A DNA stretch of 64,000 nucleotides from a virus, in the IMG/VR virus record IMGVR_UViG_3300042482_001698, positions 1 through 64,000 of that record. One strand, given 5' to 3'. Both the position numbers and the translations under genes were made by a program. Below the pieces are notes generated by a model. The model was given only the letters and a program-made list of their open reading frames with translations. It was not told where the DNA came from and made no database searches. Positions within the stretch are counted from its first letter, which is position 1, and each line of letters begins with the position of its first letter. Positions 33,304 through 41,436 of this stretch are shown one piece after another.

Positions 33304-34092
33304 TTATTTTAGATCATAAAATTTAACCCATTTTCTTATGGAACTATCAGTAACTCCAAACATTATTCCCAATTGTGAAAAATTGTGTTTTTCTAAAAGT
33401 TTTTTTAATTCATCTCTTGTTGGACGATCAACTTTTCTTTTACTTGCAGCAGCACATTGAACAGAGCAATGTTTCGTGTTGTAGACATCAGTTTGACAAT
33501 TTGGACATTTTCCTGTTGGTTTCAAAGTATTAGTTAACAATGGGTTGGCTTCTCTTGTCTGTATCAATGATGCATCTGGATTGTGTGTTTCTCGATGACA
33601 ATTGGCACAAAGAAGAACACATTTTTTAAGTTCTTCAATAGTTTTATTCCACTTCATTTCTCTTGCTTTTACCCATGTCATTTCTTTAACTGATGGATCT
33701 AAATGGTGAAATTCCATTGCCGCATAGTTTTTGCAATATCCACAAATAACACACTTTCCTCCCATTAATTTTATTGCTTCCATTTTACGATCTAACCATC
33801 TATTTTTTTGTATTTCATACAAACAAACCTTGCAATAAGAATAATATTTTCTTTTTCCCTTTATCTTGTGAAAATAATTGACACATTTATATTCATTACA
33901 TTTAATACATTTTCTTTTTATTTCATTATTTTCTATTATTTGCTTTGCTTTTCCTGTTTCTAATTTTTTGGTATTGTGTTCCCCATATGGCGAGCAATCA
34001 AGACAATAACTTCTGTTGCCGAGATTTTTTTCTTTACCATCTATTTTGATGCGATTGGGGAAATTAGCTTGACACTTCTTGCATGTTGGCAT
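33304..34092 (-). CDS. HNH endonuclease with zinc-finger N-terminus (free-standing)
   Basis: 262 residues with AGGA upstream. Several CxxC pairs: CKKCQANFP at 4-12, CLDCSPYG, CIKCNEYKC and CKVC. The HNH core is CVICGYCKN ... AMEFHHLDPS ... CVLLCANCHRETHN, and a late CPNC zinc pair precedes a helix-turn-helix at the end (FSQLGIMFGVTDSSIRKWVKFY). This layout is typical of free-standing phage HNH (homing-type) nucleases. Its stop lies one base after the 3' end of tRNA-Arg, suggesting insertion next to the tRNA. Confidence 0.85.
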   Translation of the reverse strand: MPTCKKCQANFPNRIKIDGKEKNLGNRSYCLDCSPYGEHNTKKLETGKAKQIIENNEIKRKCIKCNEYKCVNYFHKIKGKRKYYSYCKVCLYEIQKNRWLDRKMEAIKLMGGKCVICGYCKNYAAMEFHHLDPSVKEMTWVKAREMKWNKTIEELKKCVLLCANCHRETHNPDASLIQTREANPLLTNTLKPTGKCPNCQTDVYNTKHCSVQCAAASKRKVDRPTRDELKKLLEKHNFSQLGIMFGVTDSSIRKWVKFYDLK

Positions 34093-34251
34093 GATAATCC
34101 TGTATCTTAATTGTTTTGTTACAATTATATATCCAACTGAGAAACAATTAGTAAAAATTAAAAATTATTTCTGCTTTTCTTGCCTTGCATTAACGATTCA
34201 AAAGTTTTAGAATCAAATTGATTTGAATTACCAACCCATTTTGGTGGCACG

Positions 34252-34503
34252 ATGAAAAAAGACATGGATGAAGACGATAAGATTGAAAAGATTCTTACTC
34301 CAGCAGGATCTTTTGTAATTGGCATTACTGCTGTTTTTTGCATGGCCTGTATTATGGCTTTCCCTTTTCAATATGCTTGGAATAATATTTGTGTTGAAGT
34401 TTTGACTTGTTGCAAGGAAATAAATTATTGGCAAAGCACAGGTATGATTTTTTTGATTTTCTTTACAGGAAGAATATTTAATTTCCCAATAGCTAAAGAT
34501 TAA
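34252..34503 (+). CDS. Small two-pass membrane protein
   Basis: 83 residues with GGTGG upstream. An acidic N-terminus is followed by membrane segments at about 19-40 (FVIGITAVFCMACIMAF) and 60-77 (GMIFLIFFTG). No family recognised; such proteins in phages can be holins or envelope-altering factors, but there is no specific evidence. Confidence 0.6.
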   Translation: MKKDMDEDDKIEKILTPAGSFVIGITAVFCMACIMAFPFQYAWNNICVEVLTCCKEINYWQSTGMIFLIFFTGRIFNFPIAKD

Positions 34504-34563
34504 CTTCTTGAATATGCAACGATTTTGCTTTGAATTATATATTATGTGTTTATATATAAGTTC

Positions 34564-34980
34564 ATGGAAAGACTATGTTCTTTTGATGAATTTGTTTTGC
34601 TTAAAGAAGGTAATAGCCGCACGGCATTGAAGTCTTTGCTTTACCCACTTTCTTATGGTGGGCTGGGTAATTATCCTCCTGCTCACTATCTTCCTCAAGC
34701 TGCTGATGCCATTCTATATGTATCGCAGGATGAGAGATTATGGTGTAATGGAGATGGAGCTCCTTGGGACATCACACATCTACCCGGACATAAGCAATAT
34801 GGCGATAAAATAAATAATGGTGAAGGTGAGCCGTGGAACATAAATGTTCTTCCCGGCAAATCTAAAAAACCATTAGATCATAATGTTCTCGGTAAAGAAG
34901 TGCCATATAAGGGATTTTTAAGGCTTGTGACTAAGATCAAATGTATAAGTCCTGAGTATTCAAACCTGCCACCTATTTGA
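34564..34980 (+). CDS. Hypothetical protein
   Basis: 138 residues from ATG 34564 (GTG 34546 also in frame). It contains two similar blocks: GDGAPWDITHLPGHKQYGDK and GEGEPWNINVLPGKSKK, a G-x-G-x-P-W-x-I-x-x-L-P-G repeat. Probably a small structural or binding protein. Function unknown. Confidence 0.55.
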   Translation: MERLCSFDEFVLLKEGNSRTALKSLLYPLSYGGLGNYPPAHYLPQAADAILYVSQDERLWCNGDGAPWDITHLPGHKQYGDKINNGEGEPWNINVLPGKSKKPLDHNVLGKEVPYKGFLRLVTKIKCISPEYSNLPPI

Positions 34981-35025
34981 CTTTAATTTTTAATTCCTTA
35001 ATAATTGAATTAAGGGGAAAACATT

Positions 35026-35253
35026 ATGAATGATAAACATATTCGCACCATTGCCGCATTTGAACAAGTTGGAGCATTTCTCAATATCTTTGCCAATTTT
35101 CTTTATTCTTATCATAAGGATTTGGTAAACGCTGGTTTTCAGCGTGATGAGGCTTTGAAGCTTGTTCGAGAGCTTCAAGCGACTATTTTCAAGGAATCTT
35201 TCAACAGCAGCACATCGTCTGAGAATAATGATCTTGAAAATGATGAAGAATAG
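35026..35253 (+). CDS. Hypothetical protein
   Basis: 75 residues with AAGGGG upstream. Helical (RTIAAFEQVGAFLNIFANFLYSY) with an acidic Ser/Asn-rich tail. May be amphipathic. Function unknown. Confidence 0.6.
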   Translation: MNDKHIRTIAAFEQVGAFLNIFANFLYSYHKDLVNAGFQRDEALKLVRELQATIFKESFNSSTSSENNDLENDEE

Positions 35254-35340
35254 TGTTTTTGGGAAAAATATTTCTGTAGGCATCAAACATATAAAAATAG
35301 TTCGCCTTCAATGTCTTAGATAGATTAAGCGGAGGTGCTT

Positions 35341-35928
35341 GTGTTGGCCGAGAGAAAAGTTCTTGTCCTTAACAAATCATGGCGTGCTATTGCGATTATT
35401 ACTCTTGAGAAGGCCCTTAGCAAGGTTTTTTCGACATATGATGATGGAACACCAAAAGCAAAAATTATTGATCCTAGCAATGATTTTATGATGTTTGAAT
35501 GGCATGAGTGGTCACAGATCATGCCAGATGATGACGAGTTAAAAATTAGGACTGTAAGTGCGTCCTATAAGGTTCCAGAGGTTATATTATACACAAAATA
35601 TGATAAAGTTCCATGTACTAAGGCGCAGTTTAACAGAAGAAGTATTTATCGAAGAGACAATAGTACTTGCCAATATTGTGGCGAGAAAAAAAAGAACGAT
35701 GAATTATCCTTGGATCATATTGTCCCTCGTTGTCAGGGCGGCAAAACTAATTGGGAAAACATTGTTGTTGCTTGTGTTGACTGTAATTCCCAAAAAGCTG
35801 GCAGAACGCCAAAGCAAGCTGGTATGAAGCTTCTTTGCGAACCCAAAAAACCTTTGTCTAACTTGCATTTGGATGAATCAAGGGCTGAATCTTGGGTTCA
35901 TTTTCTTGTTGCAGAAGATGTTGCTTGA
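35341..35928 (+). CDS. HNH endonuclease (McrA-like)
   Basis: 195 residues from GTG 35341, selected by GGAGG five bases upstream. The N-terminal part (KVLVLNKSWRAIAIITLEKAL) is the one usually attached to this HNH family. The core is CQYCGEKKKNDELSLDHIVPRCQGG-type: CQYCG near 116, LSLDHIVP near 128 and ENIVVACVDCNSQKAGRTP near 142. All nuclease and zinc residues are kept. Possible role in DNA packaging or host DNA cutting. Confidence 0.85.
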   Translation: MLAERKVLVLNKSWRAIAIITLEKALSKVFSTYDDGTPKAKIIDPSNDFMMFEWHEWSQIMPDDDELKIRTVSASYKVPEVILYTKYDKVPCTKAQFNRRSIYRRDNSTCQYCGEKKKNDELSLDHIVPRCQGGKTNWENIVVACVDCNSQKAGRTPKQAGMKLLCEPKKPLSNLHLDESRAESWVHFLVAEDVA

Positions 35929-35982
35929 TTAAATTCTTATTTTGACTACAATTGATTTGTTCGTTAATTTTTATTTTTTTTC

Positions 35983-36011
35983 AAAGAAATTCGTCCTCTG
36001 TTGACGGACGG
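35983..36011 (+). repeat. Dispersed 29-bp hairpin repeat, copy 1
   Basis: The sequence runs AAAGAAATTCGTCC then TCTGTTGACGGACGG. The inner GTCC/GGAC can pair around TCTGTTGAC. It stands just before the gene at 36027. Confidence 0.75.
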
Positions 36012-36026
36012 GAAAGCAGTTTTTAT

Positions 36027-36275
36027 ATGTGGTTGAAATTGTCGAATCAATGGGTTAACATGTCTCATATTGTGCGAGTTGAATTTAAGGTTGAAGGCAA
36101 CACTAAGGTAGCCACCTTTTATTCTACAAAAACAGGTGGTCAGGATCGAACATTTGTACAAGGTCCAGACGCAGATCTTGTAGAAAAATGGCTTAATGAT
36201 CAGATTGTGCCTCCTGTAGAAATCAAGGCTGTCAAGACCAAGACCAAGGGGTTTTTTAGTTCTGTCAAAAAGTGA
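36027..36275 (+). CDS. Hypothetical protein
   Basis: 82 residues from ATG 36027; upstream in-frame codons run through the hairpin repeat. Beta-rich start (WVNMSHIVRVEFKVEG), then FYSTKTGGQDRTF, and a basic C-terminus. Resembles small immunity-like or DUF single-domain proteins, but not assignable. Confidence 0.55.
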   Translation: MWLKLSNQWVNMSHIVRVEFKVEGNTKVATFYSTKTGGQDRTFVQGPDADLVEKWLNDQIVPPVEIKAVKTKTKGFFSSVKK

Positions 36276-36355
36276 TTGGATTTTTGTGTTTTTCGTCTAT
36301 GATTGCTAGGTGAATATGTCTCACGTTGACAGATAGGAAGGAAGGAGATTGTGAT

Positions 36356-36817
36356 ATGGCATTTCAGCCTATTGAAGAAAAGATTGCTGAAAGACGATTA
36401 ATTACAGACTTTGCAGAAAAAATCAAAGCTAAGGTAGTTAAATTACAAGAAGATGACGATGATGGTGAAACAGATGGTTTTATTGAATATGAAGGTAAGC
36501 CAAAAAGAGTTGAAGCAAGGCGGAAAGGATATCCTAACCATAGAGGAAGGACTTTCTTTTTTAGTAAAGGTTGGGAAACTAATTTTTTAATTAATGATGG
36601 TGGAATATTTCTTAATGAATTGACTATAAGAAAAAGCAAAGATAAGGGTTTTATTTTTGTGGTTGATATTATGGGAGATAAAAGGGCTGCTGTTATAAAT
36701 TCATCAAGGGTCGATGAATTGTTGAAACAGCCTCGTAGGGAAATGAAAAGCACAAATAGTGGGGTAATGCAATCTGTGAAAACAGTGCCATTAGCTTGGT
36801 TCAAGCTTAAATTTTAG
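36356..36817 (+). CDS. Hypothetical protein
   Basis: 153 residues from ATG 36356, set by AAGGAG. Basic and beta-rich in the second half, with an acidic patch (EDDDDGETDG) near residue 37. A TTGACA without a partner -10 occurs upstream. Function unknown. Confidence 0.55.
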   Translation: MAFQPIEEKIAERRLITDFAEKIKAKVVKLQEDDDDGETDGFIEYEGKPKRVEARRKGYPNHRGRTFFFSKGWETNFLINDGGIFLNELTIRKSKDKGFIFVVDIMGDKRAAVINSSRVDELLKQPRREMKSTNSGVMQSVKTVPLAWFKLKF

Positions 36818-36844
36818 ACTGTTTCAAATGCATATTGAGGTTTC

Positions 36845-37540
36845 ATGATGTTGCATCCGTTTTTTTCATACTTTGGCTCAAAATATAGAATGGCAAAACA
36901 TTATCCAAAGCCATTATATGATATTGTCATTGAGCCATTTGCTGGCGCTGCTGGATATTCTTTATTATACCCAGAAAAAAAAATAATCTTATATGATAAT
37001 TACGAACCAATAGTTGAGCTATGGGACTATTTAATTAAAGTAAAAAAGGAGGAAATACTAAGTCTTCCTCTTGACAATAATGGTCACCAGTTTTCTAAAG
37101 AGTATCCCGTTTCTGATTGCAATATTGCAGCAGAAGCCAAGCTCTTAATTGGCTTTTGGCTAACAGAATCTCAAACTTCTTCTTCTCGTTATCCTTTGTC
37201 AAAGTCAAGAGGCGGTAATTGGACGGAACGCAAAAGAAATATGATTGCAAATCAAGTTAATTGCATAAAACACTGGGAAGTAAAAAATAAGTCTTATGAT
37301 GAAATAGATTTCAACCAAAAATGCACTTGGTTTATTGATCCTCCATATTCACAGGCTGGTAAACGATACAGAAACAATAACATAAATTATGAACAACTTG
37401 CTTCGTGGTGCAAAGAAAGACATGGACAAACAATTGTGTGTGAACAAAGTGGAGCCAACTGGTTGGAGTTTTCTACTTTTCAAAAAACTTCTAATGCCAG
37501 TAACAAAAAATATGAAGAAGTCATATGGACCAATTTGTGA
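36845..37540 (+). CDS. dam: Dam-type N6-adenine DNA methyltransferase (D12 class)
   Basis: 231 residues. HPFFSYFGSKYRMAKHYP at the start, the SAM motif EPFAGAAGYSLLY (about 31-43), and catalytic motif IDPPYSQAG near 177 define the D12 alpha-class. Slightly short against E. coli Dam (278), with a reduced target-recognition region. GATC is the most common target but cannot be proven here. It precedes the intron-bearing tRNA. Confidence 0.85.
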   Translation: MMLHPFFSYFGSKYRMAKHYPKPLYDIVIEPFAGAAGYSLLYPEKKIILYDNYEPIVELWDYLIKVKKEEILSLPLDNNGHQFSKEYPVSDCNIAAEAKLLIGFWLTESQTSSSRYPLSKSRGGNWTERKRNMIANQVNCIKHWEVKNKSYDEIDFNQKCTWFIDPPYSQAGKRYRNNNINYEQLASWCKERHGQTIVCEQSGANWLEFSTFQKTSNASNKKYEEVIWTNL

Positions 37541-37585
37541 GAATCATAGTCAAATTAAATTCTGTTAAAAATTTATTTGATTCTT

Positions 37586-37610
37586 GAAAAAAATTTTCCT
37601 CCGTTGACGG
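37586..37610 (+). repeat. Dispersed hairpin repeat, diverged copy 2
   Basis: AAAAAAATTTTCCTC followed by CGTTGACGG, aligning with the other copies. About 48 nt upstream of the tRNA-Ile gene. Confidence 0.55.
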
Positions 37611-37657
37611 GATTGTTCTTGTATTTTTTTTTATTATGTGTATTATTAAATTGTTAA

Positions 37658-37979
37658 GGGCCTCTAGCTCAACTGGTTAGAGCAAACGACTTAGAAAGGA
37701 AGGCAACCTAAACAAGTTAAATCTTGCATGGTTGACTTCTATAGGGTTGCTAATTGTTTTCATATAATTATGTGGAAGCTATTAGTAGAATCTGTCAAAT
37801 TCGGTGAACCCTGTAAAATGGGAATACCGAGCCAAGCCTGAGAAATCGGGAAGGTGTAGAGACTAGACGGCAGACCCGAAAGGGAAGGTATAGTCCAGAC
37901 CACAAACCCGAAAGGGGCAACGAAAGTTGTAGTGGTAAGCATAATCGTTCGGTTCTGAGTTCAAGTCTCAGGAGGCCCA
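37658..37979 (+). tRNA. tRNA-Ile(CAU), interrupted by a group I intron
   Basis: The exons join 37658-37691 with 37940-37979. Acceptor GGGCCTC/GAGGCCC is perfect; D stem GCTC/GAGC with loop AACTGGTTA; anticodon stem AACGA/TCGTT; T stem CTGAG/CTCAG with loop TTCAAGT. The discriminator is A, and CCA is not encoded. The spliced anticodon loop is CTCATAA, anticodon CAT at 37940-37942. G1-C72 excludes an initiator. The stem-loop CGACTCATAATCG is the one found in minor tRNA-Ile, whose C34 becomes lysidine and reads AUA. Elongator Met is the alternative. Confidence 0.92.
37692..37939 (+). other. Group I intron (IC3-like) in the tRNA-Ile anticodon loop
   Basis: 248 nt, no ORF. It carries the bacterial tRNA-intron core: GTCAAATTCGGTGAA, ACCGAGCCAAGCC, GGTGTAGAGACTAGACGGC (about 37853-37871) and GGTATAGTCCAG (37887-37898). 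These match the Azoarcus and cyanobacterial tRNA introns as I recall them. CCCGAAAGGG and CAACGAAAGTTG hairpins with GAAA loops follow. The 5' exon ends in U and the intron in G, as group I splicing requires. The intron lies between loop positions 33 and 34. GGTTG at 37730 or 37745 could pair with exon CGACU as guide; I could not decide. Confidence 0.92.
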
Positions 37980-38017
37980 TTTCAGAATTTTGTCCGTCAA
38001 CAGAGGACAAACTGAAA
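37980..38017 (+). repeat. Inverted copy of the hairpin repeat after tRNA-Ile
   Basis: TTTGTCC (37989-37995) and GGACAAA (38005-38011) form a 7-bp stem with loop GTCAACAGA. TTTCAG and CTGAAA extend it by 6 bp after a small bulge. Its reverse complement contains the repeat core TCTGTTGACGGAC. It starts one base after the tRNA and may set the 3' processing end. Confidence 0.75.
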
Positions 38018-38036
38018 GGATTAAGGAAGGACAAGA

Positions 38037-38861
38037 ATGAAGTACCCAGAGGACTTTCTAAACAAAATCATCCACGGCGACTGCTTGGATTTGATGCAGA
38101 CGATGCCAGAAAACTGCATTGATCTGATAGTTACCAGCCCACCGTATAACATCGGCAAGCCGTATTCTGGGTACAACGATAGTCTGGATTTTGCCGACTA
38201 CCACCAATGGCTCAGGAAGATGTGCCATGCGATGTACAGGGTCATCAAGCCCAACAGCAACATCTTCGTGAACATCTGTGACGTTGGCATTTCCAACAAA
38301 GATGCGAAAGGCGAGCATAGGATTGGCGAGCGGGGAAACTTTTACGTTGTTCCCAATCACACGGTTGTCATCGGTGAAATGATTGCTTTGGGCGGTCAGT
38401 ACCTCAATCCGATCATCTGGAAGAAGCCAAGTAACCACAACGCTCAGTTTGGTGCGAATGCTCGGTTCTGTGGTACTTATCCATATCCCAAGAACTGCCA
38501 TGTCCCATCGGAGATAGAGTACATTCTGCATTTCCGAAAGAACGGCTTGTACGAGAAGGTTGACAAACAAAAGAAGGAGCAGAGCAAAATTACCAAGGAA
38601 CGGTGGATGCAGTTGTCGGGGCAGATTTGGGAGTTCAACGGAGTCGTCGGAAGTAAGGGCCATCCCGCACAGTTTCCGATGGAACTACCACTTCGTTGTA
38701 TTGAGGGTTGGAGTTTCATTGAAGATGTAGTCCTTGATCCGTTTTTGGGTGTGGGGACGACTGCTTTGGCTTGCAAAAAGATGAACAGGCAATACATCGG
38801 CATGGATATTTCCAAAGAGTATTGCGATATGGCGATCAAGCATTTGGAAGAGGCTGTATGA
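38037..38861 (+). CDS. DNA methyltransferase, beta class (N4-cytosine/N6-adenine)
   Basis: 274 residues with AAGGAAGG upstream. IIHGDCLDLMQTMP leads to the catalytic TSPPYNIGKPY (about 33-43). The target-recognition part is in the middle, and FPMELPLR and DPFLGVGTTALAC (SAM site, about 236) come late, with YIGMDIS. This order marks a beta-class enzyme, complete and intact. The gene is clearly GC-richer than its neighbours, with codons such as CTG, GGC and AAG, which suggests recent transfer. Recognition site unknown. Confidence 0.9.
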   Translation: MKYPEDFLNKIIHGDCLDLMQTMPENCIDLIVTSPPYNIGKPYSGYNDSLDFADYHQWLRKMCHAMYRVIKPNSNIFVNICDVGISNKDAKGEHRIGERGNFYVVPNHTVVIGEMIALGGQYLNPIIWKKPSNHNAQFGANARFCGTYPYPKNCHVPSEIEYILHFRKNGLYEKVDKQKKEQSKITKERWMQLSGQIWEFNGVVGSKGHPAQFPMELPLRCIEGWSFIEDVVLDPFLGVGTTALACKKMNRQYIGMDISKEYCDMAIKHLEEAV

Positions 38862-38932
38862 TACAGGTCATTCACGGCGAGATTTGGGGTGAAGCCTTCC
38901 TGCAAGAACTGCTCGCAGGGAGCAAAACTTAG
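38858..38932 (+). CDS. 24-codon ORF overlapping methyltransferase stop
   Basis: An ATG overlapping the methylase stop (ATGA) opens a 24-residue frame (MIQVIHGEIWGE...). It has the same higher GC as the methylase. It could be the remnant of a gene that arrived with the methylase, for instance a partner enzyme. It could also be chance. Confidence 0.3.
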   Translation: MIQVIHGEIWGEAFLQELLAGSKT

Positions 38933-38966
38933 GTTTGTAGCCCTTGAAAGAGGGCGATTTTGGAGT

Positions 38967-38987
38967 CCCATGATTTTCATGGGTTTT
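38967..38987 (+). terminator. Short hairpin, possible terminator
   Basis: CCCATGA/TCATGGG, a 7-bp stem with loop TTT, followed by TTTT, after the GC-richer methylase. The T-run is short. Confidence 0.5.
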
Positions 38988-38994
38988 AGAAAGC

Positions 38995-40173
38995 ATGATG
39001 TTTTCCACTATTTTAACTTTGGCTGCATCTTTTTTAGGAATATGGGCTTTCTGTAAGTATGTTGTTTTCATTGAAATGAGAGTAGACGGTAACACGTTCA
39101 AGACTCTTTATGATTATTTTAAGGATGAAAATAAATTTGTTTTGTATGAGGAATTTACTTCAGAAGCACAATATCCTGTTTTCTATTCTGTTTTCTGTTT
39201 GCCCAAGTCAGTTCCATTTTTTTTCTTGACTCGTAATGAGCGTCTATTTCAAGCAGGTTGGCAGAGCAAAGACTATTTAACGGTGATCACTTGTTTAAGG
39301 TGGGATTATAATAGATTCAAGAATTTTTTAAATGTTGGTTTGAAAGATGCCAGCTTCAAAATAAGTGGTGTTCCAATTCGATTGTTGTTGCCTTTTGGAA
39401 CTGATAAGATTGGTTCTCTGAAAATAAGAATGAATGAACCAATGATAGATCCTGTTTTATGGCGGGACTTCGACAATGAAGTTGGTGAAATGCTTGCTGG
39501 CAAGAGGATGAAGACAAGCGCACTTCTTCATGGTTTGCCGGGAACTGGTAAAACATCTTTAGTCAAATATTTGTCAACGAAATATGATTTGCCAATTATG
39601 ATTTTTACTTTGAATCCAGAGTGGAACAACCATGACCTTTTGTTTATGTTTTCAAACATTCCATCAAAATGCATAGTTCTTATGGAAGATTTTGATAATT
39701 ATTTTAATAAAAGACAATGCACTATGGGTAATGACAGGAATTATATTAAATTTACTTTTGATATAATTCTTAATGGTTTAGATGGCGTTTATAACACTTA
39801 TGATAAAGTCGTTTTCATTATGACTGTTAATGATATCGATAAGGTTGATGATGCTTTGAAGAATAGACCGAGTCGTTTCAAATTCGTCAAGCATTTTGAC
39901 AATCCATCTTTTGAGGCTAGGGACAGGATATTGGGAAGAGATTGGGCTGATTTGACAGCAGGAATGAATTTGGATCAAATCTATCGGATTAAGGAATACC
40001 AAGATCAAGGACTGACTTTCAAAGAAGTTATGCTGAAATTAGGAAAAAATATTGATTGTACGCAAATCAATAGAATTGCTGAAAACATTTATCGGCGTAG
40101 AATGGCGTTTAATTTGCCCGGAAACGACAGAGAAGATTGGTTTGCTGCCGAGAATATAATCACATCAAAGTAA
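38995..40173 (+). CDS. BCS1-like AAA ATPase with N-terminal membrane anchor
   Basis: 392 residues. Membrane segment at about 3-22, then a BCS1-type linker domain to about 165. The AAA module has Walker A HGLPGTGKTSL (about 182-192), Walker B CIVLMEDFDNYF (about 230), sensor MTVNDIDKVDDAL and an arginine-finger segment RPSRFKFV. The order of anchor, linker and AAA is as in mitochondrial BCS1 and its bacterial/viral relatives. BCS1 translocates folded proteins; the phage role is unknown. Its end overlaps the convergent methyltransferase by 14 nt. Confidence 0.75.
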   Translation: MMFSTILTLAASFLGIWAFCKYVVFIEMRVDGNTFKTLYDYFKDENKFVLYEEFTSEAQYPVFYSVFCLPKSVPFFFLTRNERLFQAGWQSKDYLTVITCLRWDYNRFKNFLNVGLKDASFKISGVPIRLLLPFGTDKIGSLKIRMNEPMIDPVLWRDFDNEVGEMLAGKRMKTSALLHGLPGTGKTSLVKYLSTKYDLPIMIFTLNPEWNNHDLLFMFSNIPSKCIVLMEDFDNYFNKRQCTMGNDRNYIKFTFDIILNGLDGVYNTYDKVVFIMTVNDIDKVDDALKNRPSRFKFVKHFDNPSFEARDRILGRDWADLTAGMNLDQIYRIKEYQDQGLTFKEVMLKLGKNIDCTQINRIAENIYRRRMAFNLPGNDREDWFAAENIITSK

Positions 40174-41107
40174 AATCTACATATTCTATTTCCATTATTT
40201 CTCTTGGAAATTTCTTACCGTTTGCTAAATCTTGATCATCACTTTTTTGCCATTTTTCTTTAATGCGGCGAAGAATTCTTGGGTTATGTGCGAAGAATAA
40301 TTCCACATCATGTTTGATGATATTTTCACGCATGATTGTTAGGCCAACGCTTTGAAACATTTTTTTATAACTTTTTATTGGATTTAGAAATGCTTGTGTT
40401 TTCAATGATTTTATTCCCATTTCGTATAATTCATTTTCTGTAAAAACGAGATGTATAAATGCTTTGTTTAGTGTTGTGTGAGTGTGGCATCCATGTCTGC
40501 TCGTCCATGGATGGCAGCGGATGAATATTCGACCAGCCTCTGATTTTATTTCATTTATTTTTTTGAGTGAATTTTCAAAATCTTGTGCATGATCTAAAAC
40601 ATCATTTATCACAATCACGTCATATGGACCATTTTCTATAATTTCTGACCATTTGGTTGTATAGATTAGATTGGGGTCTTTTTTAAAATTGGTCCATTTT
40701 TTTTCTTCAATATCATATCCAACAACTTTTTTAGTTCCGAATAGATTATTAGCAACATAACAGAGATGGCCTTCTCCGCAGCCAAAATCTAAAACTTTTT
40801 TATCTGTTATGTCAGTTGTGACTAATGAGTTTAATATTGCTGCTGCCTTGTGTAATTTTTCTTCATCATTGTCTCCAACAATTTCTGATTCATCAATTGC
40901 TTCGGGCCATGCGCCAGTTTTTGATAAAATTCTCAGTTCTGTTAATTCTCGAAGTTTTTCATCATTCGATTCTGGTTCGGCGATCAAAGCATTTTCTTGT
41001 TCAAGAAATCGATTCATAAAAACCAACATATTTTCAAGTGTGCTTATGAATTGCTTAACATTTTTTATTTCCATTGATACCTTTTGATTTGTTGGATTAT
41101 TTTTCAT
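40160..41107 (-). CDS. Class I SAM-dependent methyltransferase
   Basis: 315 residues. SAM motif VLDFGCGEGHLCYVA at about 107-121, VVGYDIEEKKW, and YDVIVINDVLDHAQDFENSL. An N-terminal helical region of about 95 residues precedes it, and a C-terminal part has IFIRCHPWTSRHG. It resembles small-molecule or sugar methyltransferases more than DNA methylases (no PPY motif). Substrate unknown; divergent from the SET gene cluster. Confidence 0.75.
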   Translation of the reverse strand: MKNNPTNQKVSMEIKNVKQFISTLENMLVFMNRFLEQENALIAEPESNDEKLRELTELRILSKTGAWPEAIDESEIVGDNDEEKLHKAAAILNSLVTTDITDKKVLDFGCGEGHLCYVANNLFGTKKVVGYDIEEKKWTNFKKDPNLIYTTKWSEIIENGPYDVIVINDVLDHAQDFENSLKKINEIKSEAGRIFIRCHPWTSRHGCHTHTTLNKAFIHLVFTENELYEMGIKSLKTQAFLNPIKSYKKMFQSVGLTIMRENIIKHDVELFFAHNPRILRRIKEKWQKSDDQDLANGKKFPREIMEIEYVDFTLM

Positions 41108-41169
41108 GATTTACACTCATATAGAAGTGATATAATTAATTTTATATAATATTTTATAATTGGCAAATC

Positions 41170-41436
41170 ATGAAAAAAATTGAATTAATGAAAATTTATA
41201 GTGAAGATTTTCAAAAAGAAGTCACAATGGTTTCTGTTGATGGAGAGGTTTTTGATTGGGGTATAGACCCTAATGCATTAGTTCAAGCGAAAGCAACTAT
41301 TTCTAATCATAATGAATTATCTGAGTCTATAGTTTTATCTATGATAGATCATTTTCTTGAATGTTTTTCAGAATTTATTGGAAGAGATATAAATCTTGAA
41401 GAATTCAATAATGCTGTGAGAGAGGGAAAATTATAA
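41170..41436 (+). CDS. Hypothetical protein
   Basis: 88 residues, acidic, beginning KKIELMKIYSEDFQ, with helical C-terminus. No ribosome-binding site is seen. A TTTACA at 41112 with TATAAT 15 nt away may be its promoter. Its stop overlaps the SET-domain ATG by 1 nt (TAATG), so they are coupled. Confidence 0.6.
   Translation: MKKIELMKIYSEDFQKEVTMVSVDGEVFDWGIDPNALVQAKATISNHNELSESIVLSMIDHFLECFSEFIGRDINLEEFNNAVREGKL

Noticed and set aside
37604-37646. TTGACG upstream of the intron-bearing tRNA as its -35 box
   Set aside because: The distance to the TATTAT at 37641 is 31 nt. TTGTAT at 37619 with 16 nt spacing is a weak alternative. The TTGACG belongs to the dispersed repeat.
38058-38663. Minus-strand open frame of about 200 codons
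   Set aside because: It is antisense to the intact methyltransferase, whose motifs are clear; its own product has no recognisable features.
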